Under the pieces are notes generated by a model that made no database searches, was not told the DNA's origin, and worked only from the letters and a program-made list of their open reading frames with translations. Source: an uncultured Shewanella sp. (GTDB taxonomy: Bacteria > Pseudomonadota > Gammaproteobacteria > Enterobacterales > Shewanellaceae). From it: a DNA stretch of 64,000 nt. The translations under genes and the position numbers were made by a program. Shown here in pieces: positions 34,293 through 44,317 of the stretch (position 1 is its first letter; every line of letters begins with the position of its first letter). Location: assembly GCF_947501225.1 (NCBI RefSeq), contig NZ_CANMUW010000006.1, positions 270,049 through 334,048 of the forward strand. Direction: 5' to 3'.

Positions 34293-35981
34293 TTAGAAAG
34301 ACGTTCTCTTATAACGTCGATACTCTGCCGTCCAGAAGTTGTCTTCGATGGCCTGCTCGAGTAACTCATCGGTACAGGGCAGGGCGTGTCCCTGTTCGAT
34401 GGCGACCTTACCAACGGCAAAGGCGATATGTTTACTGACCTTGTGGATCTCCCCCAGCGGTGGCAGCAGCGGGCCTTCGCCTTCCAGTGCCAGTGGCGAG
34501 CACTCGGCCAGTGCGCGGCTCGATGCCATCAACATCTCATCGCTGACCCGTTTGGCACCGCATGCCAGGACGCCGAGGCCGATCCCCGGGAAGATATAGC
34601 TGTTGTTACACTGAGCTATCTCGAAGGTATCACCATCGACGACCACGGGCTCGAACGGACTTCCCGTGGCGACGAGGGCCTGACCTTGAGTCCAGTGCAG
34701 CACATCCTTGGGAGTGGCTTCGACCCGGCTGGTTGGGTTAGACAGCGGGAAGACGATAGGGCGGGGGCAGTGGCTATGCATCGCCTTGATGATCTCCTCA
34801 CTGAAGATCCCCGGTGCACCTGACACACCAATCAATACGGTCGGTTTAGCGTTGTTGACGACATCCAGCAGTGAGATGTTCTCACTGAAGTTCTCCCAGC
34901 TCTCGATGTCGTCACATTTTTGCGCCAGCTTTTGCTGGAATGGTAACAGGGTTGGCATATTATCTTGCAGTAAGCCCCAGCGGTCGACCATGAAGACCCG
35001 TGCACGTGCCTGCTCTTCGCTGAGCCCCTCAGACACCATCTGTGCCACGATGGCCTCGGCAATACCACAGCCCGCGGAGCCGGCACCGAGGAAGGTGACG
35101 CGCTGCTCACTCAGTTTGGTTTTAGCCGCTTTACAGGCCGCTAGCAAGGAACCTACGGTTACCGCCGCCGTGCCCTGAACATCGTCATTGAAGCAGCAAT
35201 ATTGGTCCTTGTATCGCTCGAGCAGCGGCATCGCATTCTTCTGTGCAAAATCCTCAAACTGGATTAATGCATCCGGCCAGCGACGGTGTACTGCCTGCAT
35301 GAAGGCTTCGACAAATTCGGCATACTCTTCGCCACCAATACGCTGGTGGCGCCAGCCCATATACATAGGATCTTCGAGAAGGTTAGGGTTATCTGTACCT
35401 ACATCGAGTGTGATAGGCAGGGTATACGCGGGGCTGATGCCACCACAGCTGGTATAGAGCGACAGCTTACCGATCGGGATCCCCATGCCGCCGATCCCCT
35501 GGTCACCCAGACCCAGAATACGTTCACCATCGGTGACCACGATTATTTTTACCTTCTGACGGGTGGAGTTATTCAGCAGATCATCGATACGATCTTTGTT
35601 TGGATAGGAGATAAACAGACCACGATTACGACGATAGTTTTTTGAGAAACGTTCACAGGCCATACCCACTGTCGGGGTGTAGATGATTGGCATCATCTCG
35701 GTAATATGGTTCTGAACCAAACGGTAGTATAGGGTCTCGTTGGTATCCTGAATGTTTCTCAGGTAGATATGTTTGTCGAGATCGTTAGTGAAGTTGGTAT
35801 ATTGATCATAGGCTCGGGAGGCTTGCTCTTCGATGGTTTCAATCACATGGGGAAGCAGGCCTTCCAGGTTGAAGAAAACACGCTCTTCATCGGTAAATGC
35901 GCTGCCCTTGTTGATCAGAGGAGCCTCGAGAATAGCGGGGCCAGCAAAGGGAAGGTAGAGGGGGCGTTTATGATCGTCCAT
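34293..35981 (-). CDS. maeA: NAD-dependent malic enzyme
   Basis: A 562-residue enzyme converting malate to pyruvate and CO2 with NAD+. Family motifs include the N-terminal [51 protein letters not shown] and the dinucleotide-binding [15 protein letters not shown]. Length matches the E. coli SfcA/MaeA type. It is a single gene with its own terminator, linking the TCA cycle to pyruvate. Confidence 0.95.
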   Translation of the reverse strand: MDDHKRPLYLPFAGPAILEAPLINKGSAFTDEERVFFNLEGLLPHVIETIEEQASRAYDQYTNFTNDLDKHIYLRNIQDTNETLYYRLVQNHITEMMPIIYTPTVGMACERFSKNYRRNRGLFISYPNKDRIDDLLNNSTRQKVKIIVVTDGERILGLGDQGIGGMGIPIGKLSLYTSCGGISPAYTLPITLDVGTDNPNLLEDPMYMGWRHQRIGGEEYAEFVEAFMQAVHRRWPDALIQFEDFAQKNAMPLLERYKDQYCCFNDDVQGTAAVTVGSLLAACKAAKTKLSEQRVTFLGAGSAGCGIAEAIVAQMVSEGLSEEQARARVFMVDRWGLLQDNMPTLLPFQQKLAQKCDDIESWENFSENISLLDVVNNAKPTVLIGVSGAPGIFSEEIIKAMHSHCPRPIVFPLSNPTSRVEATPKDVLHWTQGQALVATGSPFEPVVVDGDTFEIAQCNNSYIFPGIGLGVLACGAKRVSDEMLMASSRALAECSPLALEGEGPLLPPLGEIHKVSKHIAFAVGKVAIEQGHALPCTDELLEQAIEDNFWTAEYRRYKRTSF

Positions 35982-36136
35982 TGGTAACCTTTATGATATT
36001 TTTAGTTATTTAGGATGCTGTTATCTGTCTCCAGCAAGATTAACATAAAGTGTGATCTTTGTTGCCTTTTAGCCGACTAATTTTGTGATTATTTTCTATC
36101 TTATCTGTTTAAAACACTCTGGATCACAGAGACAAA

Positions 36137-36160
36137 AAAGCACAGCCCGAGCTGTGCTTT
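36137..36160 (-). terminator. Terminator of yehS-like gene
   Basis: AAAGCACAGC pairs with GCTGTGCTTT around CCGA, with a T-run on the minus strand just beyond. Confidence 0.85.
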
Positions 36161-36182
36161 AGTTTTAACTTCGACAGTCAGT

Positions 36183-36647
36183 CTACTTACCGCGATGTTT
36201 AAGGGACAAACCGGCTAAGAAATTACGCAGTACCTGGTCGCCACACTCTTTGAAGTGCTTATGACCCGGCTTTCTGAACAGGGCACCGAGTTCGGATTTA
36301 GACATATTAAAGTCGGCCAGCGCTAAAGTGTTGATGATGTCATCTTCACGCATCTCCAGTGCAACTCTTAACTTCTTAAAGATAAGGTTGTTGTTGAGCT
36401 GAGATACCGGCTTTGGGATCTCCGCTCCCTCTCTCAGACCACGCTTTTCGATGATCAATCCATCGAGGAACAGGCACATGGTCTTATCGTTACAGGGCTG
36501 ATACCCCTCTTCCGCCTCTTTCTTTAGCAAATTAATGATTTGCTCCTGAGATACCTCATGCTTAACTTTAGCGAAGATCTTGATCATCTTGGCATTTGGG
36601 TAGTCGAACACGAAACGTAAGCGGCGTAAAATATCGTTGTTAATCAT
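36183..36647 (-). CDS. yehS: YehS-family (DUF1456) protein
   Basis: A 154-residue soluble protein with two similar halves: NNDILRRLRFVFDYPNAKMI near the N-terminus and NNLIFKKLRVALEMREDDII near residue 90. This duplication is characteristic of DUF1456/YehS proteins, whose role is unknown. The C-terminus HFKECGDQVLRNFLAGL is also typical. It is monocistronic. Confidence 0.85.
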   Translation of the reverse strand: MINNDILRRLRFVFDYPNAKMIKIFAKVKHEVSQEQIINLLKKEAEEGYQPCNDKTMCLFLDGLIIEKRGLREGAEIPKPVSQLNNNLIFKKLRVALEMREDDIINTLALADFNMSKSELGALFRKPGHKHFKECGDQVLRNFLAGLSLKHRGK

Positions 36648-36734
36648 GATGTTTATTTCTTTATCTCGATGATTCCGCGTCTGCGGGATCTTGTGGTGGC
36701 TATTATAGCCGAATTTACCGGTGAACCTCCGGAT

Positions 36735-38090
36735 TTATTTAACATCTTGAATCTGTGTCGACAGCAGCCTCTCTCTGATGATTGCCCGAACCTGGTTATG
36801 CAGCTCAAATACCCGCTCCAGAGAGTTCAGGTTTAATGAGATGTTTTCAAGCATCACCAGACTCATGTCAAATTGCGGATAGTAGAGGGTCATAGACATA
36901 TAGCCAGGCAGATACCCGGTATGGCTATATTCGGTGAGGTCACCATCAAAGTTTATGCGTAGCCCGTATCCGTAACTCATATTCGGCCACAGGAACGCTA
37001 TCTCGGTGTGAGGCGTTGTCATCAGATGATAACTTTTGGCACTGGTTAACTTTCCCGAGTGTAGCTTTTGCTGAAAATCGGCGAAGGCTCTGGCGGTGGC
37101 TATCACTCCCCCCGCTGGGATCAGGGATGGGGTTATCTCGAGATCTGATGGACTTAACCCGTTTGCAGTTTCAGTTAACCCTATGGCGAGAGCGGGGGCT
37201 CGTTGACGAATATCATCAATATCCCCCAGCTCTGCATAGATGCCTCCTAATCTATTGGCCAGTTTGAAGTCGGCAATCTGCTGAGCCAGCGGCTGTTGAT
37301 TAACCTGCTCAAGCAACTCTCCCAGAACCGTGTATCCATAGTTGGAATACTGAAACTGTGAGCCCGGTTCGAAGCGGTTGGGCTTGCCTAATCTGTCGAT
37401 ACCCGAAGTATGGCTCAGTAGGTGATGAAGGGTAATTCTCTCATCGAAGCGGTTCGGATTGAAAAACGGTTGCTCCTGTGTGGAGGTGCCATAGAGGATC
37501 TCAGGTACGCTCTCGGGAGAGGGACTCTGCAGAGCCGCAGTGCTGCTCGGTGCATTTTCGTCATCGGCTTGAGCTGTTGCTAAGTCTGCATCGGCAACTG
37601 TCTCAAACTTTGCATCGAAGCCCGGAGATGCCTCACTCTCAGGCTTTTTACTCAAGTTCGGCTCGTTATCGACCCGTGTGTCGCTATCGAATCGATAGCT
37701 GTTAATTGTACGGTCGAGGTGCAGTTTTCCGGCATCGACGGCTCGCAATATTAAGGTCGCAGTGATCTGTTTAGAGAGAGAGGCGATGACAAAACTGGAC
37801 TCTTGATCGATCCCTCTGCCCTTTTGCAAACTGAGCAGAGGTTTCCCCCCTTGTGACAAGAGTACACTGCCGCTAAAGGGTTGCAGGGAGTTATCGATGG
37901 CCTCCCTGACTCTATGTGCCAGGGGAGTCACCTGCGAGGCTTGTTTATTCGAGTCAGCCTGTTCGTTCAGGCTGTTTTCCGCGGTGGCGTTTTCTTTGGC
38001 ATCTGGGGTGTCGCCATGAACGGGGGCTATTAATAAACTGAGCAGGATTGCAATCCCGCGTAAGCCAATTGGGTTAATCCCTGATTTCAT
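36735..38090 (-). CDS. Beta-lactamase-family serine hydrolase with an acidic insertion
   Basis: A 451-residue exported protein (signal near the N-terminus, GIAILLSLLIAPVHG). The class-C/esterase motifs are SLSK (SxxK nucleophile, near residue 105), YSNYGYT (YxN) and HTGYLPG. An insertion of about 70-80 residues after DRTINSYRFDSD is acidic and low-complexity (ESEASPGFD, ADDENAPSSTAALQSPSPES), absent from the typical fold. It is probably a periplasmic peptidase or esterase acting on peptidoglycan-like or ester substrates. It follows the Nramp-like gene by 10 bases on the same strand, so they may be one operon. Confidence 0.8.
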   Translation of the reverse strand: MKSGINPIGLRGIAILLSLLIAPVHGDTPDAKENATAENSLNEQADSNKQASQVTPLAHRVREAIDNSLQPFSGSVLLSQGGKPLLSLQKGRGIDQESSFVIASLSKQITATLILRAVDAGKLHLDRTINSYRFDSDTRVDNEPNLSKKPESEASPGFDAKFETVADADLATAQADDENAPSSTAALQSPSPESVPEILYGTSTQEQPFFNPNRFDERITLHHLLSHTSGIDRLGKPNRFEPGSQFQYSNYGYTVLGELLEQVNQQPLAQQIADFKLANRLGGIYAELGDIDDIRQRAPALAIGLTETANGLSPSDLEITPSLIPAGGVIATARAFADFQQKLHSGKLTSAKSYHLMTTPHTEIAFLWPNMSYGYGLRINFDGDLTEYSHTGYLPGYMSMTLYYPQFDMSLVMLENISLNLNSLERVFELHNQVRAIIRERLLSTQIQDVK

Positions 38091-38100
38091 CTTAACTTCC

Positions 38101-39378
38101 TTACTTCGTTGCTATCCAGTAGATAAACAGGCCGGCGAAACCGAGCAGATAGAGTAGGCCTATTTTAGAGAGTAGCTTCATCTTCCAGCCATAGCGGTCA
38201 GATTCGGGGAGGGGGGAACTGGTCATCAGTTTATAGTTTAACCAGGCAAACACCACTGTGGTCATGAAGGCCAATATCATGACAAATTCCAGCAGTGGCA
38301 ATAATGCCCCCTTAAAGAAGAGTATGATGGCGAGCCCCAGGGCGCTGATGAGCAGCATGAAGCATGTAAGTAGCTTGTTTGAATTGGGCTTTTGGGTCAG
38401 TAACTGCATGCCCATGTTCAGGGTGCGGCTATAACCATCGATAACGGTCACTGTGGTGCTGAATATACATAACAGGGCGACAGCACCAATCAGGTAACGG
38501 GTCTCCTCCCCCAGGATCTGGCTGTATAGGGTGATAAGTTGGCTGGCAAATTTAACCCCCGATGCTGAGAACTGCTCACCACTGCCATGCATGACCAAGG
38601 AGCCCAGGGCTAAAAAAACGACGGCTAGCAGAGCCGTGATTATGTAGCCAAGATTAAAGTCGAAGATGGCCTGCTCTTTAGTGATACTTTGGCTTTTCTG
38701 TTTTTCCAATAACCACAAAGAGTTCCATGCACTGACCTCTATCGGTGCGGGCATCCATCCCATCATGGCGACCAGGAAACCGATATACCCCCACTGCCAT
38801 GGGGAGGGAGATATAAATTCGGAATCGACCAGAGAGGGGGCATTCAGTGCCAAGGCGACGGCAATCAAGGTGGTGACCGTAAGGCAAAACATGATCACCT
38901 TAGTGAGTTTATCGAGAAGCGCATAGTGGCCGAAAATAAGCAGAGTCAAGCTGGATATTAAGACAATCAGCCCCAATATATCGATAGATAACGGGATGAA
39001 TAGTGTCAGCATGGCTGCGGTTAACATGGTTACCCCTGCCGTGCTGGCTATGGCCGCTATGGTGTTGAGTGAGGTAAATAGTATCAGGTAGCCCCGGCCC
39101 TGTTTCTGGTAACCATGGAGCAGGCTCTCATCGGTTGCCGCCGTGTAGCGGGCTCCGGCGGCAAAAAATGGATATTTGAGCAGGTTGACGGCTAAGATCA
39201 GCCATGCAAGTTGCCAGCCGAATTCGGCGCCGGCCCGGGTAGAGGCGACCAGGTGTGAGGCGCCTATAGCTGCGGCGGCCATTAATAAGCCGGGCCCCAA
39301 TGCCTTCAGGGGTACTCTCGCTGAGCTATAGGTGGCCTTGTGTGAGTTTAAATCAGGCTTATCGGCTAATTTTTCCAT
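38101..39378 (-). CDS. Nramp-family-like membrane transporter lacking DPGN
   Basis: About 425 residues with 11 predicted membrane helices. The ATG at 39378 is preferred over a TTG at 39399, though neither has a good ribosome site. The first helix GPGLLMAAAAIGASHLVAST aligns with Nramp GPGLL...DPGN, but the metal-binding DPGN is replaced by IGASH. The second signature, MPH in helix 6, reads WMPAPIE. The fold should be that of the Nramp superfamily, but not a standard manganese/iron carrier. The substrate is unknown. Confidence 0.75.
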   Translation of the reverse strand: MEKLADKPDLNSHKATYSSARVPLKALGPGLLMAAAAIGASHLVASTRAGAEFGWQLAWLILAVNLLKYPFFAAGARYTAATDESLLHGYQKQGRGYLILFTSLNTIAAIASTAGVTMLTAAMLTLFIPLSIDILGLIVLISSLTLLIFGHYALLDKLTKVIMFCLTVTTLIAVALALNAPSLVDSEFISPSPWQWGYIGFLVAMMGWMPAPIEVSAWNSLWLLEKQKSQSITKEQAIFDFNLGYIITALLAVVFLALGSLVMHGSGEQFSASGVKFASQLITLYSQILGEETRYLIGAVALLCIFSTTVTVIDGYSRTLNMGMQLLTQKPNSNKLLTCFMLLISALGLAIILFFKGALLPLLEFVMILAFMTTVVFAWLNYKLMTSSPLPESDRYGWKMKLLSKIGLLYLLGFAGLFIYWIATK

Positions 39379-39714
39379 GAGAAAGTGTTCGCTCTGCAAT
39401 CGTTTTGAGTGGCGTTAATTTCTATCTGTTTGACTAATGTCCTATCCATCTATCGCCCCTTGTTTAGCAAAGCGAATAAATTAGATTAACAAGATGTTGC
39501 AATGAAACCAATGCTGAGAGCTGCATTAATGTGGAAGGTTCGGAATGAGGAGCTCATTAAACACTTTCCTCTGCCTGTTTGATACGTGTTGAACTTAAAT
39601 TATTTGACTTTGCTAATTTAGGCTTTAGTTTAGTTTTGGCAGCACTTACAGCAACCGGACTGAAGTTTGTGGTAGTCATGGCGCTAAAAACAATAAAAAA
39701 ATCAAAGGATGATT

Positions 39715-42300
39715 ATGAAGATACTACAAGCTTACCCCAGCCTGTGCGCACTGGCTGTTTCATCAATACTCACTTCAAATGCGTTTGCAAACGATGAGCC
39801 CGTAGAGAGAATCGAAGTTACTGGAACTCATATTAAACGTATCGATATGGAGGGAGCCTCGCCTATGACGGTGTTGAGCGAAGAGGATATCGCTCGCTCA
39901 GGTGCACAGGATATGTCTCAACTTTTGAGTAAGTTACCCATCTCTGGTAGCGGTACATTTTCCACACAAGGTAACAACTCCGACGATACTGCCAACGGTG
40001 GCGCGGCGGTCTCTTTGCGTGGTTTAGGGGCGGATTCGACACTGGTCTTGCTTAACGGACGCCGAATCGCGGTCTCTTCGTTTGCTAAGTCTATCGATAC
40101 TGCCTTTGTGGATATCAACTCTATTCCCATGTCAGCGGTAAAACGTGTCGATATCGTTAAAGATGGTGCCTCTGCGACTTATGGCTCCGATGCAATTGCC
40201 GGAGTGATAAATATCATTCTGAAGAAAGATTTCGAAGGCTTCGAGGTGAATGCAAAGGTCGCTGAAACAGTTGAGGATGGCGGCGGTCAAACTGCGGCGT
40301 CGATGCTTTGGGGGACCAGCTCGGAACGTTCCCATACCACTGTGATATTGGACTATTTTAAAGAGAATGAGACTCTGTTTGGTGACAGGGATTACTCTAA
40401 GTCAGCGAATCAGACCGCAAATGGTGGTTTCGATTTCCGCTCATCGGCGGGTAATCCCGGTAGCTATATTCCAGCCACCATAGGCATTGATGGTTCGATT
40501 ACACCTAAGTCAGACCTTTATAGCTGGACGCCGGATCCGAACTGTCCGGCAGAGAATATAGGTGGTGCCTATTGCCGCTACGACTACGCTCCGGTCATGA
40601 CCTCTGTGCCGGAAACCCGTCGTATCGGTCTATCCGTCTTTCAGGATTTTGAAATTAATGACGATCTGAAGATGTTTGCCGAGCTGATGTATCAGCATAA
40701 CGAGAGCGTGATCAAAGGTGCGGCGAGTCCATCTTTCAGTGAGTTTTACATGCTTGACAGTAATCCTCTTTTCACCAGCGGAGCCGCGACAAATCCTTTC
40801 CCCGGCGAAGACTTAACCATGCGACGTCGCCTGACTGAAACGGGTCCGAGACAGAAGAGTGCCGAATCGGATAGTGCTCGTGTCGTACTGGGGCTTGAGG
40901 GAATGGTGGCGCAGTGGGAATGGGAGCTGGCGTACACCTACTCCTATAACCGTAACTATGAATTCGGTCAGCAAGGTTTTGTCTGGACGCCCAGATTGCA
41001 GGAGCAGATTAATGCGGGTAACTTCAATCCTCTGGCAACGACCCAGTCAGCAGAGGTGTTAGAGCAAATATCGGTAAATACGACCCGTGACGGTAAATCT
41101 ACGACACAAGCTGTAGATGGCAAGATAGCTGGTGAGCTTTTCGACATGCCTGCCGGCAGCGTGGCTATGGCGGTCGGTTTCGAGTACAGGGAGGAGGAGT
41201 TATCGGATAATCCGGATGAGCTTTTCCTGCGTGGTGAGATTTTCGGTACTGAAGCGACACAGGCAGCGGGGGAGCGAGATCAAACTTCACTGTTTGTTGA
41301 GTTTGCGGTGCCGGTATTTGAGAAACTGGAAGCACAGTTGGCGTTACGCTACGAAGACTATAGTGACTTTGGTACCACCACCAATCCGAAGGTTGCTCTG
41401 AGATATACGCCACTGGATAATTTGACTCTGAGAGCGAGTTGGGGAGAGGCATTCAGGGCTCCATCCTTAGTTCAGATGGGCCTTGGTGCAACACAGGAGT
41501 CTCCCGGAATCGTCGATTCGGTTCGCTGCCCGTTAACCGGGCTCGAAGAGGATTGTAGTGCGCAAGAGCGTACCGTGTTGTTTTCGGGCAACCCCAACCT
41601 TAAACCTGAAGAGTCAACATCTTATAACTTCGGCGGTGTTTGGGAAATTGCTGAAGACTTAAGTGTCGGTATCGATTATTGGAATTATGATCAAGAGGGG
41701 CTAATTACCTCAGATACGCAGCATTTGGTCGATACCCAGGGCTCAGATCCATCTGTGGTTAAGCGTGAGCCTTCTGCTGGTGGTGTACCCGGCCGTATCA
41801 TTGAGATCTATGACCAATTCAGGAATTTAGGTGGCCAGACAACGGATGGTATCGACTTCGATCTTAAATATCGTATGGATACCGGGAGCATGGGAGAGTT
41901 TGGCTTTAGCTACAATTTGACCTGGGTTAACTCATTCGATCAGGTTCGTGAAGATGGCAGTAAGAAAGCGTTGGCTGGCAAGTATCAGCACCCTGAGTTT
42001 CGTTGGACAGGGGGACTGGACTGGGGCATCACCGACTGGCAAACCAGTGCACGGGTGAACTATATCGGCGAGTATGAAGATAATGTTGATGCAGGAGCCG
42101 AAGGCATGATCGATTCCATGGTGACACTTGATTTAAATGTAACCTATGTCGGATTTCAGCAGTGGAGCCTGACAGTAGGTGGTAATAATGTTCTGAATCA
42201 GGAGCCCTCTTTTAGTCAGGCTGACTTTATGGGATATGATCAGTCGACCCACTCGGCGATTGGGGCCCTCTGGTATGCCAAAGCAAGCTACCGTTTTTAA
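39715..42300 (+). CDS. TonB-dependent outer-membrane receptor
   Basis: An approximately 861-residue receptor starting at the ATG 39715, which has AAAGGA at a proper distance (the ATG at 39709 overlaps it). It has a signal peptide (ending SNAFAND), a TonB-box-like PVERIEVTGTHIKR, a plug with LRGLGADSTLVLLNGRRI and SATYGSDAIAGVINIILKK, and a barrel ending KASYRF. It belongs to the large-substrate group used for peptides or sugars in marine bacteria; the ligand is unknown. No riboswitch or Fur box is visible. It lies 336 bases from the divergent Nramp-like gene. Confidence 0.88.
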   Translation: MKILQAYPSLCALAVSSILTSNAFANDEPVERIEVTGTHIKRIDMEGASPMTVLSEEDIARSGAQDMSQLLSKLPISGSGTFSTQGNNSDDTANGGAAVSLRGLGADSTLVLLNGRRIAVSSFAKSIDTAFVDINSIPMSAVKRVDIVKDGASATYGSDAIAGVINIILKKDFEGFEVNAKVAETVEDGGGQTAASMLWGTSSERSHTTVILDYFKENETLFGDRDYSKSANQTANGGFDFRSSAGNPGSYIPATIGIDGSITPKSDLYSWTPDPNCPAENIGGAYCRYDYAPVMTSVPETRRIGLSVFQDFEINDDLKMFAELMYQHNESVIKGAASPSFSEFYMLDSNPLFTSGAATNPFPGEDLTMRRRLTETGPRQKSAESDSARVVLGLEGMVAQWEWELAYTYSYNRNYEFGQQGFVWTPRLQEQINAGNFNPLATTQSAEVLEQISVNTTRDGKSTTQAVDGKIAGELFDMPAGSVAMAVGFEYREEELSDNPDELFLRGEIFGTEATQAAGERDQTSLFVEFAVPVFEKLEAQLALRYEDYSDFGTTTNPKVALRYTPLDNLTLRASWGEAFRAPSLVQMGLGATQESPGIVDSVRCPLTGLEEDCSAQERTVLFSGNPNLKPEESTSYNFGGVWEIAEDLSVGIDYWNYDQEGLITSDTQHLVDTQGSDPSVVKREPSAGGVPGRIIEIYDQFRNLGGQTTDGIDFDLKYRMDTGSMGEFGFSYNLTWVNSFDQVREDGSKKALAGKYQHPEFRWTGGLDWGITDWQTSARVNYIGEYEDNVDAGAEGMIDSMVTLDLNVTYVGFQQWSLTVGGNNVLNQEPSFSQADFMGYDQSTHSAIGALWYAKASYRF

Positions 42301-42347
42301 TGGCTAGTCGTGGAGTGAGCGATATTATAAAAGGGTAAGAGAATGTA

Positions 42348-42377
42348 AATGCGGTCTTCCATAGGCCGCATTTTTTC
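42348..42377 (+). terminator. Terminator of the TonB receptor gene
   Basis: AATGCGG pairs with CCGCATT around an imperfect loop, followed by TTTTTCC. It lies about 48 bases after the stop. Confidence 0.7.
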
Positions 42378-42448
42378 CTTTAAATAGAGAGTTAAATCAG
42401 TACCCATTGGTATTTGAGCAGGCAATTTGGATAACGAAGGAGTGTGTC

Positions 42449-43072
42449 ATGATTAAGTTGTATGGTGTTCCCCGTAGCCGTTCGCTACGTGTCTCATGGA
42501 CGCTGGAGGAGTTAGGGCTGGATTGGCAGTATCACTTCATCAATTTCTCCAAAGGAGATAGCCGGAGCGCAGATTTTCTGGCGGTGAACCCCTGCGGTAA
42601 AGTGCCAGCACTGATCGATGACGAGCTGGTTATGACAGAGTCGGCGGCTATCGTTTTGCACCTGGCGGAAAAGTATGGCGACAGGAAACTGCTACCCGAA
42701 GTCGGTTGCGATCTCAGTGCCATCCACCACAGGTGGGTGAGTTTTATTATCTGTGAGTTAGAGCAACCTCTGTGGACCATGGGTAAGCACAAATTTGCCC
42801 TGCCAGAAAACCTGCGTCAGAGCAGCATATTACCTGTTGCTAAGTGGGAGTTTGACAGGGCGGCGGCTATTGCGGAAGAGTGGCTGCCGGACAGTGATTA
42901 CCTGTTAGGGGAGAGTTTATCCGCGGCTGATATCTTGTTAGCACATACTCTGTTGTGGGCGACGCGTTTCGAGCAGGATATCCCGCCAAAACTTGCGGCC
43001 TATCGAGACCGTGTTACTGCGAGACCCGCGATGGCCAGAGCACTCGAAAAAGAGATGGCCGGCGCCGAGTAA
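42449..43072 (+). CDS. Glutathione S-transferase family protein
   Basis: The ATG at 42449 follows GAAGGAG and gives 207 residues. The N-terminal thioredoxin-like half begins MIKLYGVPRSRSLRVSWTLEEL and has CGKVPALIDDELVMTESAAI, the glutathione-site loop with its cis-Pro and Glu-Ser pair. The C-terminal half is all-helical with SAADILLAHTLLW. It probably conjugates or reduces electrophiles; the substrate is unknown. It is monocistronic with a strong terminator. Confidence 0.88.
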   Translation: MIKLYGVPRSRSLRVSWTLEELGLDWQYHFINFSKGDSRSADFLAVNPCGKVPALIDDELVMTESAAIVLHLAEKYGDRKLLPEVGCDLSAIHHRWVSFIICELEQPLWTMGKHKFALPENLRQSSILPVAKWEFDRAAAIAEEWLPDSDYLLGESLSAADILLAHTLLWATRFEQDIPPKLAAYRDRVTARPAMARALEKEMAGAE

Positions 43073-43091
43073 AAGCCGCTGAGTTGCACAC

Positions 43092-43121
43092 AAAAAAAGC
43101 ATCTATTTAGATGCTTTTTTT
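43092..43121. terminator. Bidirectional terminator between gst and the HTH gene
   Basis: AAAAAAGCATCTA pairs with TAGATGCTTTTTT around a two-base loop, with T-runs on both strands. Confidence 0.85.
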
Positions 43122-43132
43122 GATGCTCTCTT

Positions 43133-43153
43133 CGCAACTCGCAACTCGCAACT
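43133..43153 (+). repeat. Three CGCAACT heptamers
   Basis: Three perfect tandem copies of CGCAACT between the terminator and the stop of the minus-strand HTH gene. Confidence 0.75.
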
Positions 43154-43159
43154 CGCTAT

Positions 43160-43660
43160 TTATATCTGCGTTGCAGCCCATTTTGCCCGGCTTTCGCGGC
43201 TCTCTTTCAGGCCCTCCTTCTCACGGAAGGCTTTGTAACCTTCAACATCGAGTGGGACTAAGGTTACCTCGACCTCAAGAACAAGCTTACACTCTTTCTT
43301 GATACGCCACGCGGCTGTGTTATATAGCTCGGTGAGCGGCAGCGAACTCAAGAACTCAGGGTTGTATTGGGTATAGATAGCTTGAGTCGGGTAGACCACA
43401 AAACTGAGTCTGCGCTTAGGCTCTTTCTTAAATAACTCTTCGATTCCGTCACAGGTGTTCAGTACCTGCATTTCAATGATCTCATCTATCTCCAGCAGTT
43501 TCTTCTCAGCAAGACCTGATACCGGTTTCTCGCCGGCTTCCCAGGCGAGAACATCCTCTTCACTCGCTTTTGAAAGTTCGGCGACCTGCGCAGGGGTTAG
43601 ACCTACAGATAAACGTAGGTACTTTATTTCGATGGCATTTAAGCCGGCACTTTTTGACAT
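43160..43660 (-). CDS. YdiL/DUF1870-like helix-turn-helix protein
   Basis: 166 residues from the ATG at 43660, preceded by GGGAAAA; the longer open frame upstream has no ribosome site. The N-terminal helix-turn-helix [20 protein letters not shown] resembles YdiL, which is a small DNA-binding regulator. The rest is helical with lysine-rich tail and [15 protein letters not shown]. It lies 73 bases downstream of the SMI1/KNR4 gene on the same strand. Confidence 0.6.
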   Translation of the reverse strand: MSKSAGLNAIEIKYLRLSVGLTPAQVAELSKASEEDVLAWEAGEKPVSGLAEKKLLEIDEIIEMQVLNTCDGIEELFKKEPKRRLSFVVYPTQAIYTQYNPEFLSSLPLTELYNTAAWRIKKECKLVLEVEVTLVPLDVEGYKAFREKEGLKESRESRAKWAATQI

Positions 43661-43733
43661 GATTTTTCCCAAATAGAGATGATTTCCGCAAGCTTGATGC
43701 GAAAATTTATTTAACTTGTTTAGAACCTGGAAT

Positions 43734-44135
43734 CTAGCTCTGTAACCAGACCTCTTCGGCCCACTGCCAGAATGATTCCCAGGTTTCACTCTCCAGCTCA
43801 TCTTCGCTCCAGAGCATCACCTGACCCTCCTGGTCGATGCAGTAGAAGCTATTACCCTGTTGGCAGATAGCAATATACTCTCTTGGCATGCCGATAGACC
43901 AGGCATAGGCGGTGACTTCCGGCAGGTAGGTGTGGGAGTAGGGATCGCTGGCGGTTACCGGTTCGATGGTTCCGTAGATAACATCACTGGCGAAAAGAAG
44001 GTACTCCTTTAGCTCTGCAGGCAGAGGAATGAGGATCTCCTCTTCAACGACCACGAGTTGTTCAAAGGTCGGGAGTTCTAAAGGGATAGGAACCGTTTCG
44101 CTTAGTTCCCGTAGTTGCTCAATGATGTCGTGCAT
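43734..44135 (-). CDS. SMI1/KNR4 (SUKH) family protein
   Basis: A 133-residue acidic protein with family hallmarks [18 protein letters not shown] and [22 protein letters not shown]. Very similar chromosomal proteins occur in many gammaproteobacteria, so this may be a conserved core member. The same superfamily is also used as immunity proteins in polymorphic toxin systems. It lies 182 bases downstream of the exported RelA/SpoT-fold gene and upstream of the YdiL-like gene. Confidence 0.75.
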   Translation of the reverse strand: MHDIIEQLRELSETVPIPLELPTFEQLVVVEEEILIPLPAELKEYLLFASDVIYGTIEPVTASDPYSHTYLPEVTAYAWSIGMPREYIAICQQGNSFYCIDQEGQVMLWSEDELESETWESFWQWAEEVWLQS

Positions 44136-44317
44136 CGTCTCTTCGCTGGTTATGTATCAGTGGCGACAGTATATCCTGATTGTCGTTATTTTGTTAGTTA
44201 GGCTTTGTAGCAAAACTCATATTTTGATTTTACTTATTCTGTATCTGGGGAGTTGATAGCCCGGTGAGTGACTCAGAGGTTTAACCGAGCCACTCATCCT
44301 GTGTTGGCAGTAAAGGG

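Noticed and set aside
33946-34420. Repeated RFEVRGS peptides on the minus strand
   Set aside because: They are a translation of the CTCGAAC heptamer array and not a protein repeat.
39400-39714. Fur box for the TonB receptor
   Set aside because: I looked for the 19-bp GATAATGATAATCATTATC pattern and saw nothing close enough.
43160-43801. 213-residue version of the HTH protein
   Set aside because: Its first 47 residues run into the SMI1/KNR4 gene and have no ribosome site; the ATG at 43660 does.
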